Part shown: in pieces, positions 28,688 to 39,759 of the stretch | Position numbering within the stretch: position 1 is the first letter of the stretch | Layout: every line of letters starts with the position of its first letter | Assembly: GCA_963930655.1 (NCBI GenBank) | Contig: OZ005609.1 | Coordinates: 11,948,501 to 12,012,500, forward strand | Reading direction: 5' to 3' | Origin: Myrica gale | Lineage: Eukaryota > Streptophyta > Magnoliopsida > Fagales > Myricaceae | DNA length: 64,000 bases | Made by a program: the position numbers and the translations under genes | The notes under the pieces: model-generated | What the model saw: the letters and a program-made list of their open reading frames with translations, nothing else | Told to the model about the DNA's origin: nothing | The model's database searches: none

Positions 28688-30355
28688 CATTCTGCTTCTA
28701 TAATTCGTGCAACCATACATCCCACATGAAGGTTTGTATTTCAGAATCTTGTGGCCTAAAACGTTCTTCGGCACCACAATTTACTCATACCTACAGCTTC
28801 TATATAAGCAAGTGTGAGATTTAATTATGTTTAGGGAAATAGTCCCAACATGATTGTATTTTGCTTTATGTCAAGGATGAGTCTTTTCGGAATCTCCTTG
28901 GGATCTTCTGAAGTGTAAATTATTGTAAATTATCTACATCCACGATAGATCGAGGGGACTCGTACAGATTCAATGCAGCTACCCATTTTCTTTCACCAAG
29001 TTGCTAAGCAATTCAAACTGTAGCAGGAACCCTCTTTTGTATTAAGCTACATTGATATTAGATGGATATTATGATGAATTGTCGAACATAGGTCGTGGTA
29101 GACACCTTCTCCTTTTTCTACTCAAGGAGGGGTGGTGTGGAAGTGGCCAAGTGCTTTGTTTGGAGGTGCAGAGGTTTGAAGCATGGAGGACAAAGCCTTT
29201 TGAAATACGGGAAGCAATACACCAATATTGCCTACTTTTTTATCACATAAATGAATGGATATTGTGCAGAGCATGAGGCTTAGCAAGAACAAAACGTAGA
29301 GCAGGAGATAGACGAGAAAAACAAAAACATGCTCATGCTGTTGACATATCTGCTTAAAACCGGAACTATTAAAAGACCTTTCGAAATTCAATATGAATTA
29401 ACAGGATTTATAATATATAATGACCTACCATATTTGATTATGCATTCTATCTTAATTTTAATTAAATATTACACGTGCTGAGTTTCTCGATTAAAATAAG
29501 AGTTTGATCCCAAGTGAAGGTGAGTGTTAAGAGATATAATTAAGATAATAAAATCGTCTTTCTTATTATCTTAAACTTATCAGATAAGTGATACTTCCAC
29601 GCTAAGAATGGAACGCAGCTTTGATTGCTGTATTGGGGTCATAATTGTGGTATCAGGTATCTGACAGAAGCATATTACTATGTGCTAGAGAAGTTTCCAG
29701 TAATCAAAAACTACAAAAGATTCAGGACTTTCCATTCCGAGGGAGAGAGAGAGAGAGAGAGAGAGAAGAAGTATATAGTGGGTTCTTCTAAGCTTTCACA
29801 TTAGGATTAAGGGAGTGACGAGTTTTGCGTGGTAGTGTTATAGCCAAAACAGGAGATTACTGTGGCTAAATTCTGGTCTTCGTTTATCTGTCAACTTTTT
29901 CAGCACTCTTTCGAATCCAATACCCACCAAGATGCTTGCTGGAGTCCTCTGGCCAAACGTTTCACACCCTTTCCAAAACTAGCTGTCGTGTGTAATGGCC
30001 AGAGTGCTTCCGAATCACGCAATAACTGGTGCTGTATTGGTTGTACTTGAAAGATTCTAGTTCTTTTGTTGAAAACGAGGGCACAAAAAGTTGGAATATG
30101 ATCCCAAAACATCTTATCACTCCTGGAAAATATGAGAAAGCTTTCCAGAAACGAGTTTCTCACACAAGGATAAGAACAAGTTCCTCCCTATATTTTAATT
30201 GTACCCATCTTACTGTACTGTTTTTCATGTTCAATCAGTCTCCCCATTCGTACAAGATAAATAGGTGCTTCCCCAGCCATCCCAGAGCATTGCTCTCAGC
30301 TATCACCCACCCAAAGCTTACTACTCCAAACAGGTTCATTTTGCCCTAGTCATCC
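28688..30355. other. Intergenic region
   Basis: Contains the 3' end of the SP1-type gene and the promoter of the gene at 30356. A (GA)n run lies at about 29742-29766. No other gene is supported; short open frames on both strands lack recognisable content. Confidence 0.55.
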
Positions 30356-31180
30356 ATGGAAAAGAACCACAGTAGCTCAAAATCTGAGGGGGTCTGTGAG
30401 AAAATCCGCACTGCAGTTTCTGTCTGTCATGTTTACAGAACGATTCGTCGCATGTCAATACGCCAACAAGATTCCCGAACTCCCTCCCCTGCTCCAAACC
30501 CCGCACCGCCAATCGGTACTCCTTTGGCGCGAACCATTGATATTCAAACCGAAGAGGCTGGTCCTGGACATCCCAAGTCTGCAGAAGGTTCCCAACGCCT
30601 CAAAGCAGTGGAGGTTCCCATCAAGGTTGACTACTCACGTCTGCATTCTGCCAATGCGAAACGCAAGCCGCCAACACAATCTTTGCCCATCCAGGCCAGC
30701 AGTCCAGGGACAAAAGTTGCTTCAGTACTGAAAGAGGAAACCGTTCAAACCAATAAACCAGAGCTTATTTCACTGCAGGGGACACAGAGGCTTGAGCAGA
30801 ATAATAATGGCCGCGGAGTCAAGGCTACTTCAGAAGTTGAGGAGAAAGTCAAGCCCAAGTTAGAGGGACCAGGAAAAGCAGTCACGTCTGTCGAAGGGAA
30901 ACGCCATGATGCGAACGCGGAGCCACAAGTTCGCAAAGAAGATGAGGTACCAGGGCAGGATATCAACGACACATTTTCTGATTACATTAAACGGGTAAGG
31001 ATGAAGATGGTGAAAACTGTATCAAACATTGGAGGTGGGAAGAAAGCCGCCGGACAGGGTGATGGTCGGGATACAAAGAAAACAGACGAATTTTCGGAAT
31101 ATATCAACCGTGCCAAGAGGAAGATCAGAACTACGTCTAGTATCGGCGGTGGGAAGATTCTGACCTTCAAACGGGAGTAA
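30356..31180 (+). CDS. Unknown basic, mostly disordered protein with duplicated C-terminal motif, 274 aa
   Basis: A single uninterrupted frame of 274 codons from the ATG at 30356. A short N-terminal hydrophobic or structured part (about 11-30) is followed by a long Pro-, Lys- and Glu-rich stretch that looks disordered. The C-terminus has two copies of one motif: DTFSDYIKRVRMKMVK..SNIGGGK (from residue 205) and DEFSEYINRAKRKIRT..SIGGGK (from residue 244). The repeat and normal codon use support a real gene. I do not recognise a named family and assign no function. The motif (F-S-[DE]-Y-I-x-R-x-[KR]-x-K-[IM]) may be a helix that binds a partner. No intron is needed. Confidence 0.72.
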   Translation: MEKNHSSSKSEGVCEKIRTAVSVCHVYRTIRRMSIRQQDSRTPSPAPNPAPPIGTPLARTIDIQTEEAGPGHPKSAEGSQRLKAVEVPIKVDYSRLHSANAKRKPPTQSLPIQASSPGTKVASVLKEETVQTNKPELISLQGTQRLEQNNNGRGVKATSEVEEKVKPKLEGPGKAVTSVEGKRHDANAEPQVRKEDEVPGQDINDTFSDYIKRVRMKMVKTVSNIGGGKKAAGQGDGRDTKKTDEFSEYINRAKRKIRTTSSIGGGKILTFKRE

Positions 31181-32259
31181 TGGACGTTGAAACGACAGGG
31201 AAGCCTCTACTGAAGTGAATAATGCTGCTGCTGGTATTTCTCCCACCAATAAATCTTCTTAGTTTGCGTCGTTATCCCTGAAACGACCCTTGTATTAAAT
31301 TTGGTTTCAGTTATTGTCGCGTTATTTGATTATTTAAATACCCTAAACTATGTGTGTTTGTTCTGTAATACCTATCCACCATCCAAATGTCAAAACTATT
31401 TATATCTTGGATGTGCTTTATACTTGACATTCCGTAGCCAAATTTAGAAAGCTAAGATGAGAAATCTCTCGAAGCAGTATGTCTTATGGTAGGGCAGTTC
31501 AAGGTCTAAGACCTCCTTACTAACAAAAAGGTTTGGTCATAAAATTTCATCAGTTAGTTTATTATTCTTAAGAAATACCTTATAAAGGCTATCAAGAGAA
31601 GCAAGCACTAATTTAAGATTTGAATAGTTGATGGAAACAGAAAAGCACGGAGACAGAATAAAACAGAGACAGCTAAAACAAAGCAATCGAATCCTCGGAC
31701 ACCTCAAACTAGTAAAGGCAAGTGTGAATCTTCTTTCCAATGCAAATTACCTGGCTAGATAATTATAAAGGTGGTTGATGGAGAAATTGACTAGGTCGTA
31801 CACCAGACATCTGAGGAGCATTGTAAGGCTTGGAAGGAGCATAACAGAGTGCCATTGAAAACTGTCCGGATTTTAAAGGATCAGTTCATCAAACTATCAA
31901 ACTATCGCATATGATAATTAATCCTGGATGCTCCTGTGAGGATAAGAAATTTGAAAGGTATATCGATAAAAGGTTGTCAAGAATTGAAAGAGATTGAATT
32001 GAATGAAATGAATCATTCAACACCTATATTTTTTTAAAAAATTATAGCTTCTCTTGCAACACTCCACGAAGCATTGTAATTTTACGAAAAATCATCTCAC
32101 TTCAGACTAAAGCGTCACTTAATGGACCCTTTTCATAGAAGAACATCACCATCCAAAGAGTATGTTTGAATATTAACACCATGAAAGCCCACGGGAAGGA
32201 AAACTAAACACACACTGGTCAGTCTTCTCACTGTACCTTCCTTCCCTCCTCAGCTTTCA
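31181..32259. other. Intergenic region
   Basis: No coding region is supported. It includes the 3' untranslated region of the preceding gene. The sequence is AT-rich and non-repetitive to the eye. Confidence 0.5.
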
Positions 32260-32271
32260 TACCTTTCTACC

Positions 32272-33138
32272 TTGACAATTACCAACATCACCTTCCCTTT
32301 TCACGGTTTCATACCTGTCTATACTGATTGCTTTCGTATTCCTCCTCCTTTACCTCTTTCCCTCCTTAGGCCTCTTTATCTCTTCCTCCCAGTGTGGGTT
32401 CAAATTCATGGTTTGCCATTTAATCGGATGAACAAAGAAAGTATCATTAATGTGGGGAGTTCCATTGGACCTGTGCTTGATATTGATTTCATTTCTTCTA
32501 GTCCTATTTGGTGTCCACGTTTCTTTCGGATTCAAGTACTTCTGGACACCCAGAAACCCCTTCTTCCAGGATATTATCAAAAACGTTTTAATGTTGATCC
32601 TTGTTGGGTTCAGTTTAAATATGATAGAATCACTGAGTTTTGTTATCATTGTGGCAAGATTGGGCATACTCAGTCCGTTTGTTCATTTCCGCTTGTGTTA
32701 AAAGATCCGAATTTTCCTAGAATGAAGGCGGAAGGTCTTGATGGCAAGAAGCAGACAAGAGTTTTATTTAGTGCTGAGGATCCTCAAAGTCCTCGTGATT
32801 TGCAAGATATGGAAGCTGGTTTTATGGATTCACAGCCTAAGTCTCCATCTTCAGTTTCCCTCCCCGTTACCCCATTCGCTCTTGCAGCTAATTCTCCATC
32901 TCCACCAGTGCTGGATCTTATTCCCTTGGCTGTGAATTCAGGGTCTCATCTGCAGAAGATGGGGTTTGGCTCTTTCATTGCTTCTCCAATTCAAAGGGGG
33001 CAAGATAGCTGCATGCATGATGATAGACCTCGTGACCAACGTACCCATACTGATAGGGGCCTAGCTGGACAGCCTCTTTCATTTAATTCTTGTGGCAACA
33101 AGGACATGTGCCTTGGAAGTCTTCAAACACGGTGGTAA
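32272..33138 (+). pseudogene. LINE ORF1 (gag-like) C-terminal part with CCHC knuckle
   Basis: A 288-codon open frame. Residues of the type WVQIHGLPFNRMNKE and GSSIGPVLDID match the C-terminal half of the DUF4283 domain of plant LINE ORF1, followed by the CCHC knuckle (FCYHCGKIGHTQSVCSF) and a low-complexity tail. The N-terminal half of DUF4283 is missing and the first about 40 codons before it read as non-LINE sequence, so the open frame start is fortuitous. Confidence 0.75.
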
Positions 33139-33389
33139 TGAGAGCACGTTATCTGATTTACCAGAGGTTGAGCAGGAGAATACCCCACTGATTTCGTCTT
33201 AGTCTGCACCCTCGGGGCTCTTCAAAAAATTTCATCTCGAAGGTTTCTACGGGAGATTTTCAAGATTGGCTTTTAAAATCCACTTCGGACCGTGTTAAGC
33301 ACTGCCGACTTGAGCCTATTGACGATTTTGGGCCCGTTCTTGATTTTATTAATTCACCCAAAAAATTTTCAAGGTTTGCCCTTGAATAT

Positions 33390-33819
33390 ACCCCGGTCAA
33401 AGAAATTGGCTTTTCAGGATGTTAAGAATAAGATCTTCAACAAAATTGAGGGATGGAAGAGTAAGTATATCTCTCATGCAGGAAGACTTACTCTAATTAA
33501 ATATGTTGCTAATTCTATTCCCTCTTATGTCATGTCTACGTTCCTTCTCCCCAAAATTTGGTGTGCTGAAATTGATTCTCAGCTCAAAAATTTCTTCTGG
33601 GGCTTTAGTAAGAATCGTAGTAAGCATTTCACTCCTAAAGCATGGGAGGCTGTTTGTCGGCCTAAATCTGTGGGAGGTCTTGGCCTAAGGAGGTTCTATG
33701 ATTTGAACCGTGCTTTAATCTCTAAGTTGGGCTGGTGCATTTTACAAAACCCAGATGCTTTGTGGGTTAGAGCTATATCTGCTAGATATCTTAAGGGTGT
33801 CTCTTTATTTTCTGCTTAA
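33390..33819 (+). pseudogene. LINE reverse transcriptase C-terminal fragment
   Basis: The frame from about 33390 reads RSKKLAFQDVKNKIFNKIEG and continues through SYVMSTFLLPKIWCAEID and NFFWGFSKNRSKHFTPKAW, the standard sequence after the polymerase core in plant LINE proteins. The core before it has been deleted; upstream sequence joins abruptly near 33370-33390. The frame ends in a stop at 33817-33819. Confidence 0.8.
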
Positions 33820-34214
33820 CCTCCTCAGAATTGTTCATGATTCTGGAAAAGGAGTTCTTGCAACTCGAGATCTTCTCTTGAAAGGAGGTATGTTTGTGGT
33901 GAATAGTGGTGTAAGCAGATTAATATATAGACTGATCCTTGGGTTCCCAATTTGCCGTTGGGCAGAGCAATTTCGAATGATCATCACTCAGATTTTGCTC
34001 AAATCACTAAAGTAGACCAACTCATTGATTATGATACAAACACTTGGCAGCATGAAATTTTAACTTATATTTTCACTCCCGAGTGTGCTCAGAATTTCTT
34101 ACAAATCCCTATTTGAAATGTGACCAGGGAAGATAAATTCATTTGCCTTCCAGAACATCATGAAAAATTCACTGTTAAATATGCTTATAATTTGGATCAA
34201 GTCAATCGTTTTAC

Positions 34215-35220
34215 TTGCAGGGGCTTATTCACAGAAAAGCATTGGCGAAAACTATGGTCTTGGAGAATTCAAGCAAGGTTAAGGTTCTTCTATGGAAGAT
34301 TGCTCAGGATTCACTGCCCACTCGGGGGAAATTGGCAGCAATCTTAAATCCTGTAGCGGAAGACTTTTCTCTCTGTCGTCTTTGCTTTCAGGAGATAGAA
34401 ACCTGTGAACACTTATTCCTTGCTTGCCCTATAGCTTGCACTCTTTGGAAAGAGGGAATATGGCCTCTGAATATTGACATCTTTAGAAATCTGACCATTG
34501 ATAGATGGATTTTAATGATTTGTTATTCTCACAGAGAATTGGGGTTAGAGAAACATCTTGAACGAGATTTTGTGCCGTGGGCTTCCATTGTTATGGACAC
34601 CATATGGATGCATAGAAATTTAGTAGTTCATCAGAACAAGACTATTGATCCTATTGAGCTGATTCATACTACTCATCGCAGATTCAGAGAACACTCTACT
34701 GCTTGTCAAGCTAAAGAAGCGGAGCTCAATCTAAGATGGATTCCTCCTCCAGAACATGTAGTGAAAATCAACTTCGATGTTGCTTGCAGACAACAGAGTG
34801 CTGCGATTGCAGCAGTGGGGTGCAATTCCAATGGTAACATTTTGCAAGTATGGAATTGTACTCTACCAGGTATGGCCAGTGTTTGGGGAGAAGCTCATGT
34901 TCTTCAACTTGCCTGCCAGATGGCGCGCGAGTTTCACTGGGAGGAAGTTATTTTTGAAGGAGATGCGCTTTTTGTATGTCATGCTATAAATCATCCACAA
35001 TTTGCACTTGAAGATCCATCTGGAGATCTTATATAGTGGATATAAGTTCCTTAATTCACTCTCAAACTGGCTGGTCTCTTGCTTGGGTCCCTCGAAAGCA
35101 GAACAAGTTGGCTCATAAACTAGCCAAATGGGCTGTATTGACTGGTAAATTTGGAAAACTTGTGTTGACTGGGTGTATAGGCCTCCCTAATTCTGAGCGC
35201 CATGTATTACCCGTGGCTTA
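34215..35220 (+). pseudogene. LINE zinc-binding region and RNase H fragment
   Basis: The open frame 34215-35036 carries the zinc-binding region, with CRLCFQEIETCEHLFLACP at about residues 55-73, and the start of an RNase H fold (VKINFDVACRQ.. SVWGEAHVLQLACQMA.. VIFEGDALFV). A stop at 35034-35036 interrupts the domain; the remaining part (GWSLAWVPRKQNKLAHKLAK) is open at 35036-35221. It is the 3' part of the LINE. Confidence 0.78.
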
Positions 35221-35225
35221 GAAGA

Positions 35226-36797
35226 AAAAAAATATTAGCACCATTGTTATGGTGTAATCATCCCAAATTCCAACAGAAACATGGAAGCCACTTCCAAATA
35301 TAAAAAAATATATATATATTTGACGTCGCCATCAGAGATAATCTCTTGGTCCTAGCAGCTACGTGCCGTAATGGCTTGGGGGGATTGAAATCTGCAATAG
35401 GGGTGGAACTTTGTGAACAGCTGTCCCCAATAGAAGGTGAAGCCCAAGATGTGCTCCATGCCAAACCAAGAAGCTCACAGGTGGAGCTCAGCTTAACCCA
35501 GTTGGGGATAATCCAGTCCAAGCCTGCTCTACTAAGCTCTAGCCTGGATCATGCACATGAAAACTCGTTGGGCTCGAGTGGGCTTCAACAATTGGGCTTG
35601 GATTACAACTTAGGACTCTTTCAGCTGAGGAAAGATCTAGCCAATTTTTCTTAAAAATAAAAATATTTCACAATCATTTTGCACCAACTTCGATACATCA
35701 TTACAAATTTCAATAACTTTTACCCGTTATAACAACCTTTTCACCGATTTCAAGAAAATTTATATTATTTCTAACAAAAAAAAATCACCAAAATTTTTTA
35801 TTACCCATCCAAACACCGTGTGTTAGATTATCCATTGGAGCTGTGCTTTAACATATCTTTCATAAACTGTACATTTAATTATATATCTTTCTTTCCCTTT
35901 TCGTTTGAAAACAATATAATTTGCATTTATTTTCCGACGTCATCTTATGTCTTGGAATTATCATGGTTTTTAAGGGGATGGTATTTTTAATTCACTGAAT
36001 TTTATTTTTATTTTTTGGACGCCGAAGCTACTCCTTCAGTACTTTTAAATATTCCGTTCAAACCTTCAATCTCGACGGGCAGCAGTCTAAACTACCTATT
36101 TCTTTATTTGAGATGACCGAAATGGCCTTTTTACATTCATTATTACCCCTTTCTGCTTTTGTTTTTATTTGTCATTGAAATGAGAACATAAATTAAATAA
36201 TTACCCTGACATGTGTATGTACCATTTGAAACCATTTTCCTTCAAATCCACTATAATTTCTTATTTAAATTGCATGATAGAATTCGAAGAGATAGACATA
36301 TTAAGTATACCTCATTATAAAGAGTATGCTGTCCAAAATTTTATATGAGTAGATACTAGCAGCATTAAATAGTGTAAGATTCACTCTTTTGTGTTTATTT
36401 CTCTTCAAATTCTAACATGTAATTGGAGTAGAGAATTACAGAGAATATTTATCTGTCCTCCTTATACAAAATAAAAAAAAAAAGATAAATTGGGAGAAAA
36501 TTTGGAATGCATTTTATTTTTTTGGGGAATAGTATGAAACAATTTTTGGGGGCAAAAAATGTAAAAAGTTAGAAAAAAAATAAATTCCTTAAAAAAACAG
36601 CTGTTTTTGCATAAGATAAGCTTTCTGCAGATCTCGGGGGCACTAATTAATGTAGTATAAAGTGTCATACCAATTAAAATTTAGATTTGGAGCTCATAAT
36701 TTCCACAGTTTCTATATAATTCGCAGCACCTGTAAACCTTCGTTTTAATTCGTTCGTTATTTCTACGAGTGATCGAAAACTAAGCGAAAAAGTCCAT
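35226..36797. other. Intergenic region, possible second RNase H fragment
   Basis: No gene is supported. The segment 35330-35480 reads VLAATCRNGLGGLKSAIG and PIEGEAQDVLHAK on the plus strand, resembling a short RNase H piece of another LINE copy. From about 35640 to 36797 I see only AT-rich sequence. Confidence 0.45.
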
Positions 36798-37052
36798 AGT
36801 GTTTGTGAAGTTAAAATTTTACCTTAAAATTTTAACATCATTACATTCTTATTCTCTCTCCTTCTTTTTTTTCTAACCTTTTTACAAATTTTTTACTTTT
36901 TACTAACTTTTTTACTTTTTCACATAATTTTTTATTCTCTCTCCTTACTTTTTATCTAATTTTTTTACACTTTTTACTAACTTTTTCACTTTTTCATTCT
37001 CTCTCTTCACTTTTTCACAAACCCTAAAATTTTTTACTTTCACAAACGCTAT
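36798..37052. mobile_element. AT-rich MITE-like element next to the pararetrovirus locus
   Basis: The left end, ATAGTGTTTGTGAAGTTAAA, pairs with the right end, which on the minus strand reads GTATAGCGTTTGTGAAAGTA. The interior is a series of CTTTTTCAC / TTCTCTCTCC runs. No target duplication was identified. Related in style to 13520-13750. Confidence 0.6.
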
Positions 37053-37118
37053 ACACATCTCCCTACATAATTGAGAGCATCAAATTATGTTCTGCAGAAT
37101 ATTCTAGTCGCATTTTAT

Positions 37119-37139
37119 TATATATATATATATATATAT
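37119..37139. repeat. (TA)n tract at left edge of the pararetrovirus cluster
   Basis: An uninterrupted TA run that abuts the ATG of the ORF2-like gene. The minus-strand copy has a different leader before the same ATG, so viral sequence begins here almost exactly at the start codon. Confidence 0.9.
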
Positions 37140-38457
37140 GAGTAATAAATCTTCTTCCGAGCAATCGTCAAATTTTCCACCTTTACCTCCTTTTGTTTAT
37201 CGTGGTAATACCCATCCACCTGGTCCTCGTCCTCCTGGTCCAAGGCCTGGTGTCATTCCAATACAGAATCAATTTACTGTTCTAGGTCAAATACCTCAAA
37301 TATCCAGTCCTTTAGCTTCTGTACCACCTCCAATGAATGCTACTTTTAGTCAAAAAGTTTCCTCTTCAATATCATCTACCTCTGCTACTCCAATATCTCC
37401 TCCTTTACCTGAGATTAATCCGTTAATACCCAAATCATATATCCGATTAGTATGTTTTGTTGAAAGTCCATATGACAATGAGAGTGATCCCTACAAAGTT
37501 GCTGCACAAATATTACCTCCGGAATGGAATTATATTCCTAAACATCCTTTATTTACTCAAGCTTTTTACCAACATGTTTTAAAGGATACAAAATCTGTTG
37601 AATTTGAAACTACACCCTGCAAGTTTGATTCTTCCAGAATTGGTTTTTCAAAATTTACAATATGCAGGATAATTTCACCAAAAGAGTGGGGTCCACCCTG
37701 GACTCTAAGAGCTCTTTCTGAATCCTTTAGCAATATCAAAACAATTTCTTATTATGACTACATTGACGCATGGACATATACTTTATTTTTTGAAAACAAT
37801 ACCCATCGTCATACGTGGTTCATACGCTTTAAAGGATTCCATGGTACTGAACCAATACCCCATTGGTTTCTCCAGTGGTGGGACCGTTTCAGTCCAGATG
37901 AAAAACTTTTTCCTGAAAGTCTCAAAAAAGCATATGATCAATGGGCAAAAAACCCTCATGATACACCTTCCCTAGACAAATATCCAGCCATGAAAAACCC
38001 TCCATTCAAAGATATACCTGTCCTTCTCCGTTTCCATATACAGTTTAACCTTGTCCCTTGGATTTTCTGTTGGAAGTTTGTCTTTTCTCATGAAGACAAT
38101 GTTAAATTATTAGCCCAGAAATTCTTTATTAAATGGTGGCCTGTTTACACCACCGACCCTATTATTGCTGCCATTGCCAAAGCAAAAACCCAAATAGCAA
38201 CCCATCCTCAATTCCTTGCTCAAAGAAGTCAATTACAAGCTAAACTTGCTGCTGCTCAGAATAAAGATGACTATAAGAATCAATTGCTCGAAGTGTTATC
38301 ACAGTTGTCACAAGATGATGAAAATATTGCTACCTCGGCATCCACTTCTGCTCTCACTCCACTTTCACAATATCAAGATGCTCAAGATCCTTTTGATGGA
38401 TATGAAGTTCATTTATCAGATGAAGAAATAAATGCTATCAATCAACAGTTCTTTTGA
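37138..38457 (+). CDS. Pararetrovirus ORF2-like protein, 439 codons (endogenous copy)
   Basis: An intact open frame in an otherwise broken viral locus. The N-terminal about 100 residues are Pro/Ser-rich and disordered, with a PGPRPPGPRPG repeat at about 29-39. The middle is rich in Trp and aromatic residues (PHWFLQWWDRF, FIKWWPVY), and the C-terminus has an acidic, glutamine-rich tail. In the partly inverted copy it directly follows, and overlaps by a few bases, the polymerase ORF, which is the position of ORF2 in florendoviruses. Its molecular role is not known to me. The start codon touches a (TA)n tract, so it lacks its native leader. Confidence 0.75.
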   Translation: MSNKSSSEQSSNFPPLPPFVYRGNTHPPGPRPPGPRPGVIPIQNQFTVLGQIPQISSPLASVPPPMNATFSQKVSSSISSTSATPISPPLPEINPLIPKSYIRLVCFVESPYDNESDPYKVAAQILPPEWNYIPKHPLFTQAFYQHVLKDTKSVEFETTPCKFDSSRIGFSKFTICRIISPKEWGPPWTLRALSESFSNIKTISYYDYIDAWTYTLFFENNTHRHTWFIRFKGFHGTEPIPHWFLQWWDRFSPDEKLFPESLKKAYDQWAKNPHDTPSLDKYPAMKNPPFKDIPVLLRFHIQFNLVPWIFCWKFVFSHEDNVKLLAQKFFIKWWPVYTTDPIIAAIAKAKTQIATHPQFLAQRSQLQAKLAAAQNKDDYKNQLLEVLSQLSQDDENIATSASTSALTPLSQYQDAQDPFDGYEVHLSDEEINAINQQFF

Positions 38458-39025
38458 TGATACCAGCATGACGTCAACAATATCAGCACTGTAATTTTTC
38501 AGAATATCAAGGTCAAGACCGTCTTTTTCTAGATAATGTTTACTGTTCTGCCGACAGTCGCCGACACAGCACTGTTCAAGATAATATTACTTTTCCTGTT
38601 CATCTACTGTTCACCGACAAATAACTGTTCATATACAGTACTCTGCCGACAGGTACTGTTTCTCTTTCCAAAAATACCCTTCCTTTTCAAAAATATCGAA
38701 GGACATTTATCGTCCTTTTCTCTTATCCCTTTTCTATATAAACGATGTTTTCATCGTTCATTTCACGCATTCAGATATACTCCTCTCTTTCTAAGAATTC
38801 TCTCAACCTTCAGAATCTCTCAATCTCTTCAAACCCTTTTCTATCTCCGCCTACTTCTCATACCTTTACTATCTAGCCTTTACCTTTACCAATCCTTCAC
38901 TTCTACTCCTTCAATCTCCTTTCCAGTTATTCGTCTTTCGATTTCAGTATCTTTCCTGTCAAGTTTATTTCAAGTTTCAAGTCTTCAATCTTGTAAGTGT
39001 GTTTAAGCTTTACTCTGTACTTAAT
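38458..39025 (+). promoter_or_regulatory. Pararetrovirus noncoding region with TATA box
   Basis: Noncoding sequence between ORF2 and the next ORF, the usual place of the pregenomic promoter and leader. CTGTTC / CCGACA motifs repeat at 38539-38660. A TATA box, CTATATAAAC, lies at 38734-38743, followed by a CT-rich stretch. I found no convincing tRNA-Met primer-binding site. Promoter activity is inference. Confidence 0.55.
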
Positions 39026-39331
39026 ATGAGTCAAGATCTTTCTGTATTACTTGTTATTACTTTAATGCTTAAACGTACTGGTATTAATATGCTGCTTGCA
39101 TTTATGTTTCTCAATATCATTTATGGTGACTACTTATCTTCTCAATATCTTGAAAACAATATCAATGCATTAGATGAAAGCATGTATGAAGAATATGATA
39201 GTGATTATTATACATCTACATATGACAGTGATGATTTATCACCTGGTTTTAATAGTCCTTGCTCATTCAATAGCAACTGCACAAAATACTCAACCGATAG
39301 CGATAATTCACAATCTGGTGACAATTTTTAA
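39026..39331 (+). CDS. Small acidic ORF at start of pararetrovirus ORF1 region
   Basis: A 101-residue frame from the ATG at 39026, located downstream of the promoter-like region where ORF1 would begin. The first about 30 residues are hydrophobic; the rest is acidic and rich in Ser, Tyr and Asp (YDSDYYTSTYDSDD). It ends at a stop just before the sequence jumps to a reverse transcriptase fragment at 39343. Probably a truncated N-terminus of the viral polyprotein; no homology is recognised. Confidence 0.45.
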   Translation: MSQDLSVLLVITLMLKRTGINMLLAFMFLNIIYGDYLSSQYLENNINALDESMYEEYDSDYYTSTYDSDDLSPGFNSPCSFNSNCTKYSTDSDNSQSGDNF

Positions 39332-39342
39332 TCTGTTTTTAA

Positions 39343-39759
39343 TGCTCGACTGTTCCTAATGCTTTTTGGAATAGAAAACAACACATCATTACTCTTCCCT
39401 ATGAATCTGATTTTTCTGAGAAAAATTTTCCTACAAAAGCTCGACCTATACAAATGAATAATGAATATTTAGAAATTTGTAAAAAAGAAATCCAATCTTT
39501 AATTAATAAAAATTTAATTCGTCCTTCTAAATCTCCTTGGAGTTGTGCTGCTTTTTATGTCATGAATAATGCTGAAAAAGAACGTGGTGTTCCTCGTCTT
39601 GTTATTAATTATAAACCTTTAAATAAAGTTTTAAGATGGATTCGATATCCTATTCCTAATAAAAAAGATTTACTTAATCGATTGCATGATGCTTGTGTTT
39701 TCTCTAAATTTGATATGAAATCTGGATATTATCAAATACAAATTGCTGAACAAGATAGA
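39343..39759 (+). pseudogene. Pararetrovirus reverse transcriptase fragment (plus strand)
   Basis: The start of the reverse transcriptase domain, with KERGVPRLVINYKPLNK and FSKFDMKSGYYQIQ, in an open frame that is cut off after about the first third of the domain. It matches the minus-strand copy at about 41840-42170 almost base for base but keeps a stretch of roughly 30 codons that the minus copy lacks. It joins unrelated viral sequence at 39760. Confidence 0.85.

Larger units (their letters stand above)
32260..35225 (+). mobile_element. Degenerate LINE (L1-type) retrotransposon, internally deleted
   Basis: Three recognisable parts in sense order. (i) 32390-33140: gag-like ORF1 C-terminus with a CCHC zinc knuckle, CYHCGKIGHTQSVC. 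(ii) 33390-33820: the part after the polymerase core of the reverse transcriptase ORF, with IEGWKSKYISHAGRLTLIKY and VGGLGLRR. (iii) 34130-35220: the zinc-binding reverse transcriptase region (CRLCFQEIETCEHLFLACP) and an RNase H-like domain ending RKQNKLAHKLAKWA. The endonuclease and the polymerase core with its catalytic Asp pair are absent, and frames shift several times. It is dead and cannot move by itself. A short A-run at about 35223 may be the tail. No target duplication was found. Confidence 0.85.

Noticed and set aside
38536-39006. 156-codon frame in the pararetrovirus noncoding region
   Set aside because: It lies over the promoter-like region with a TATA box, is rich in Leu/Ser/Phe from CT-rich sequence, and has no recognisable domain.
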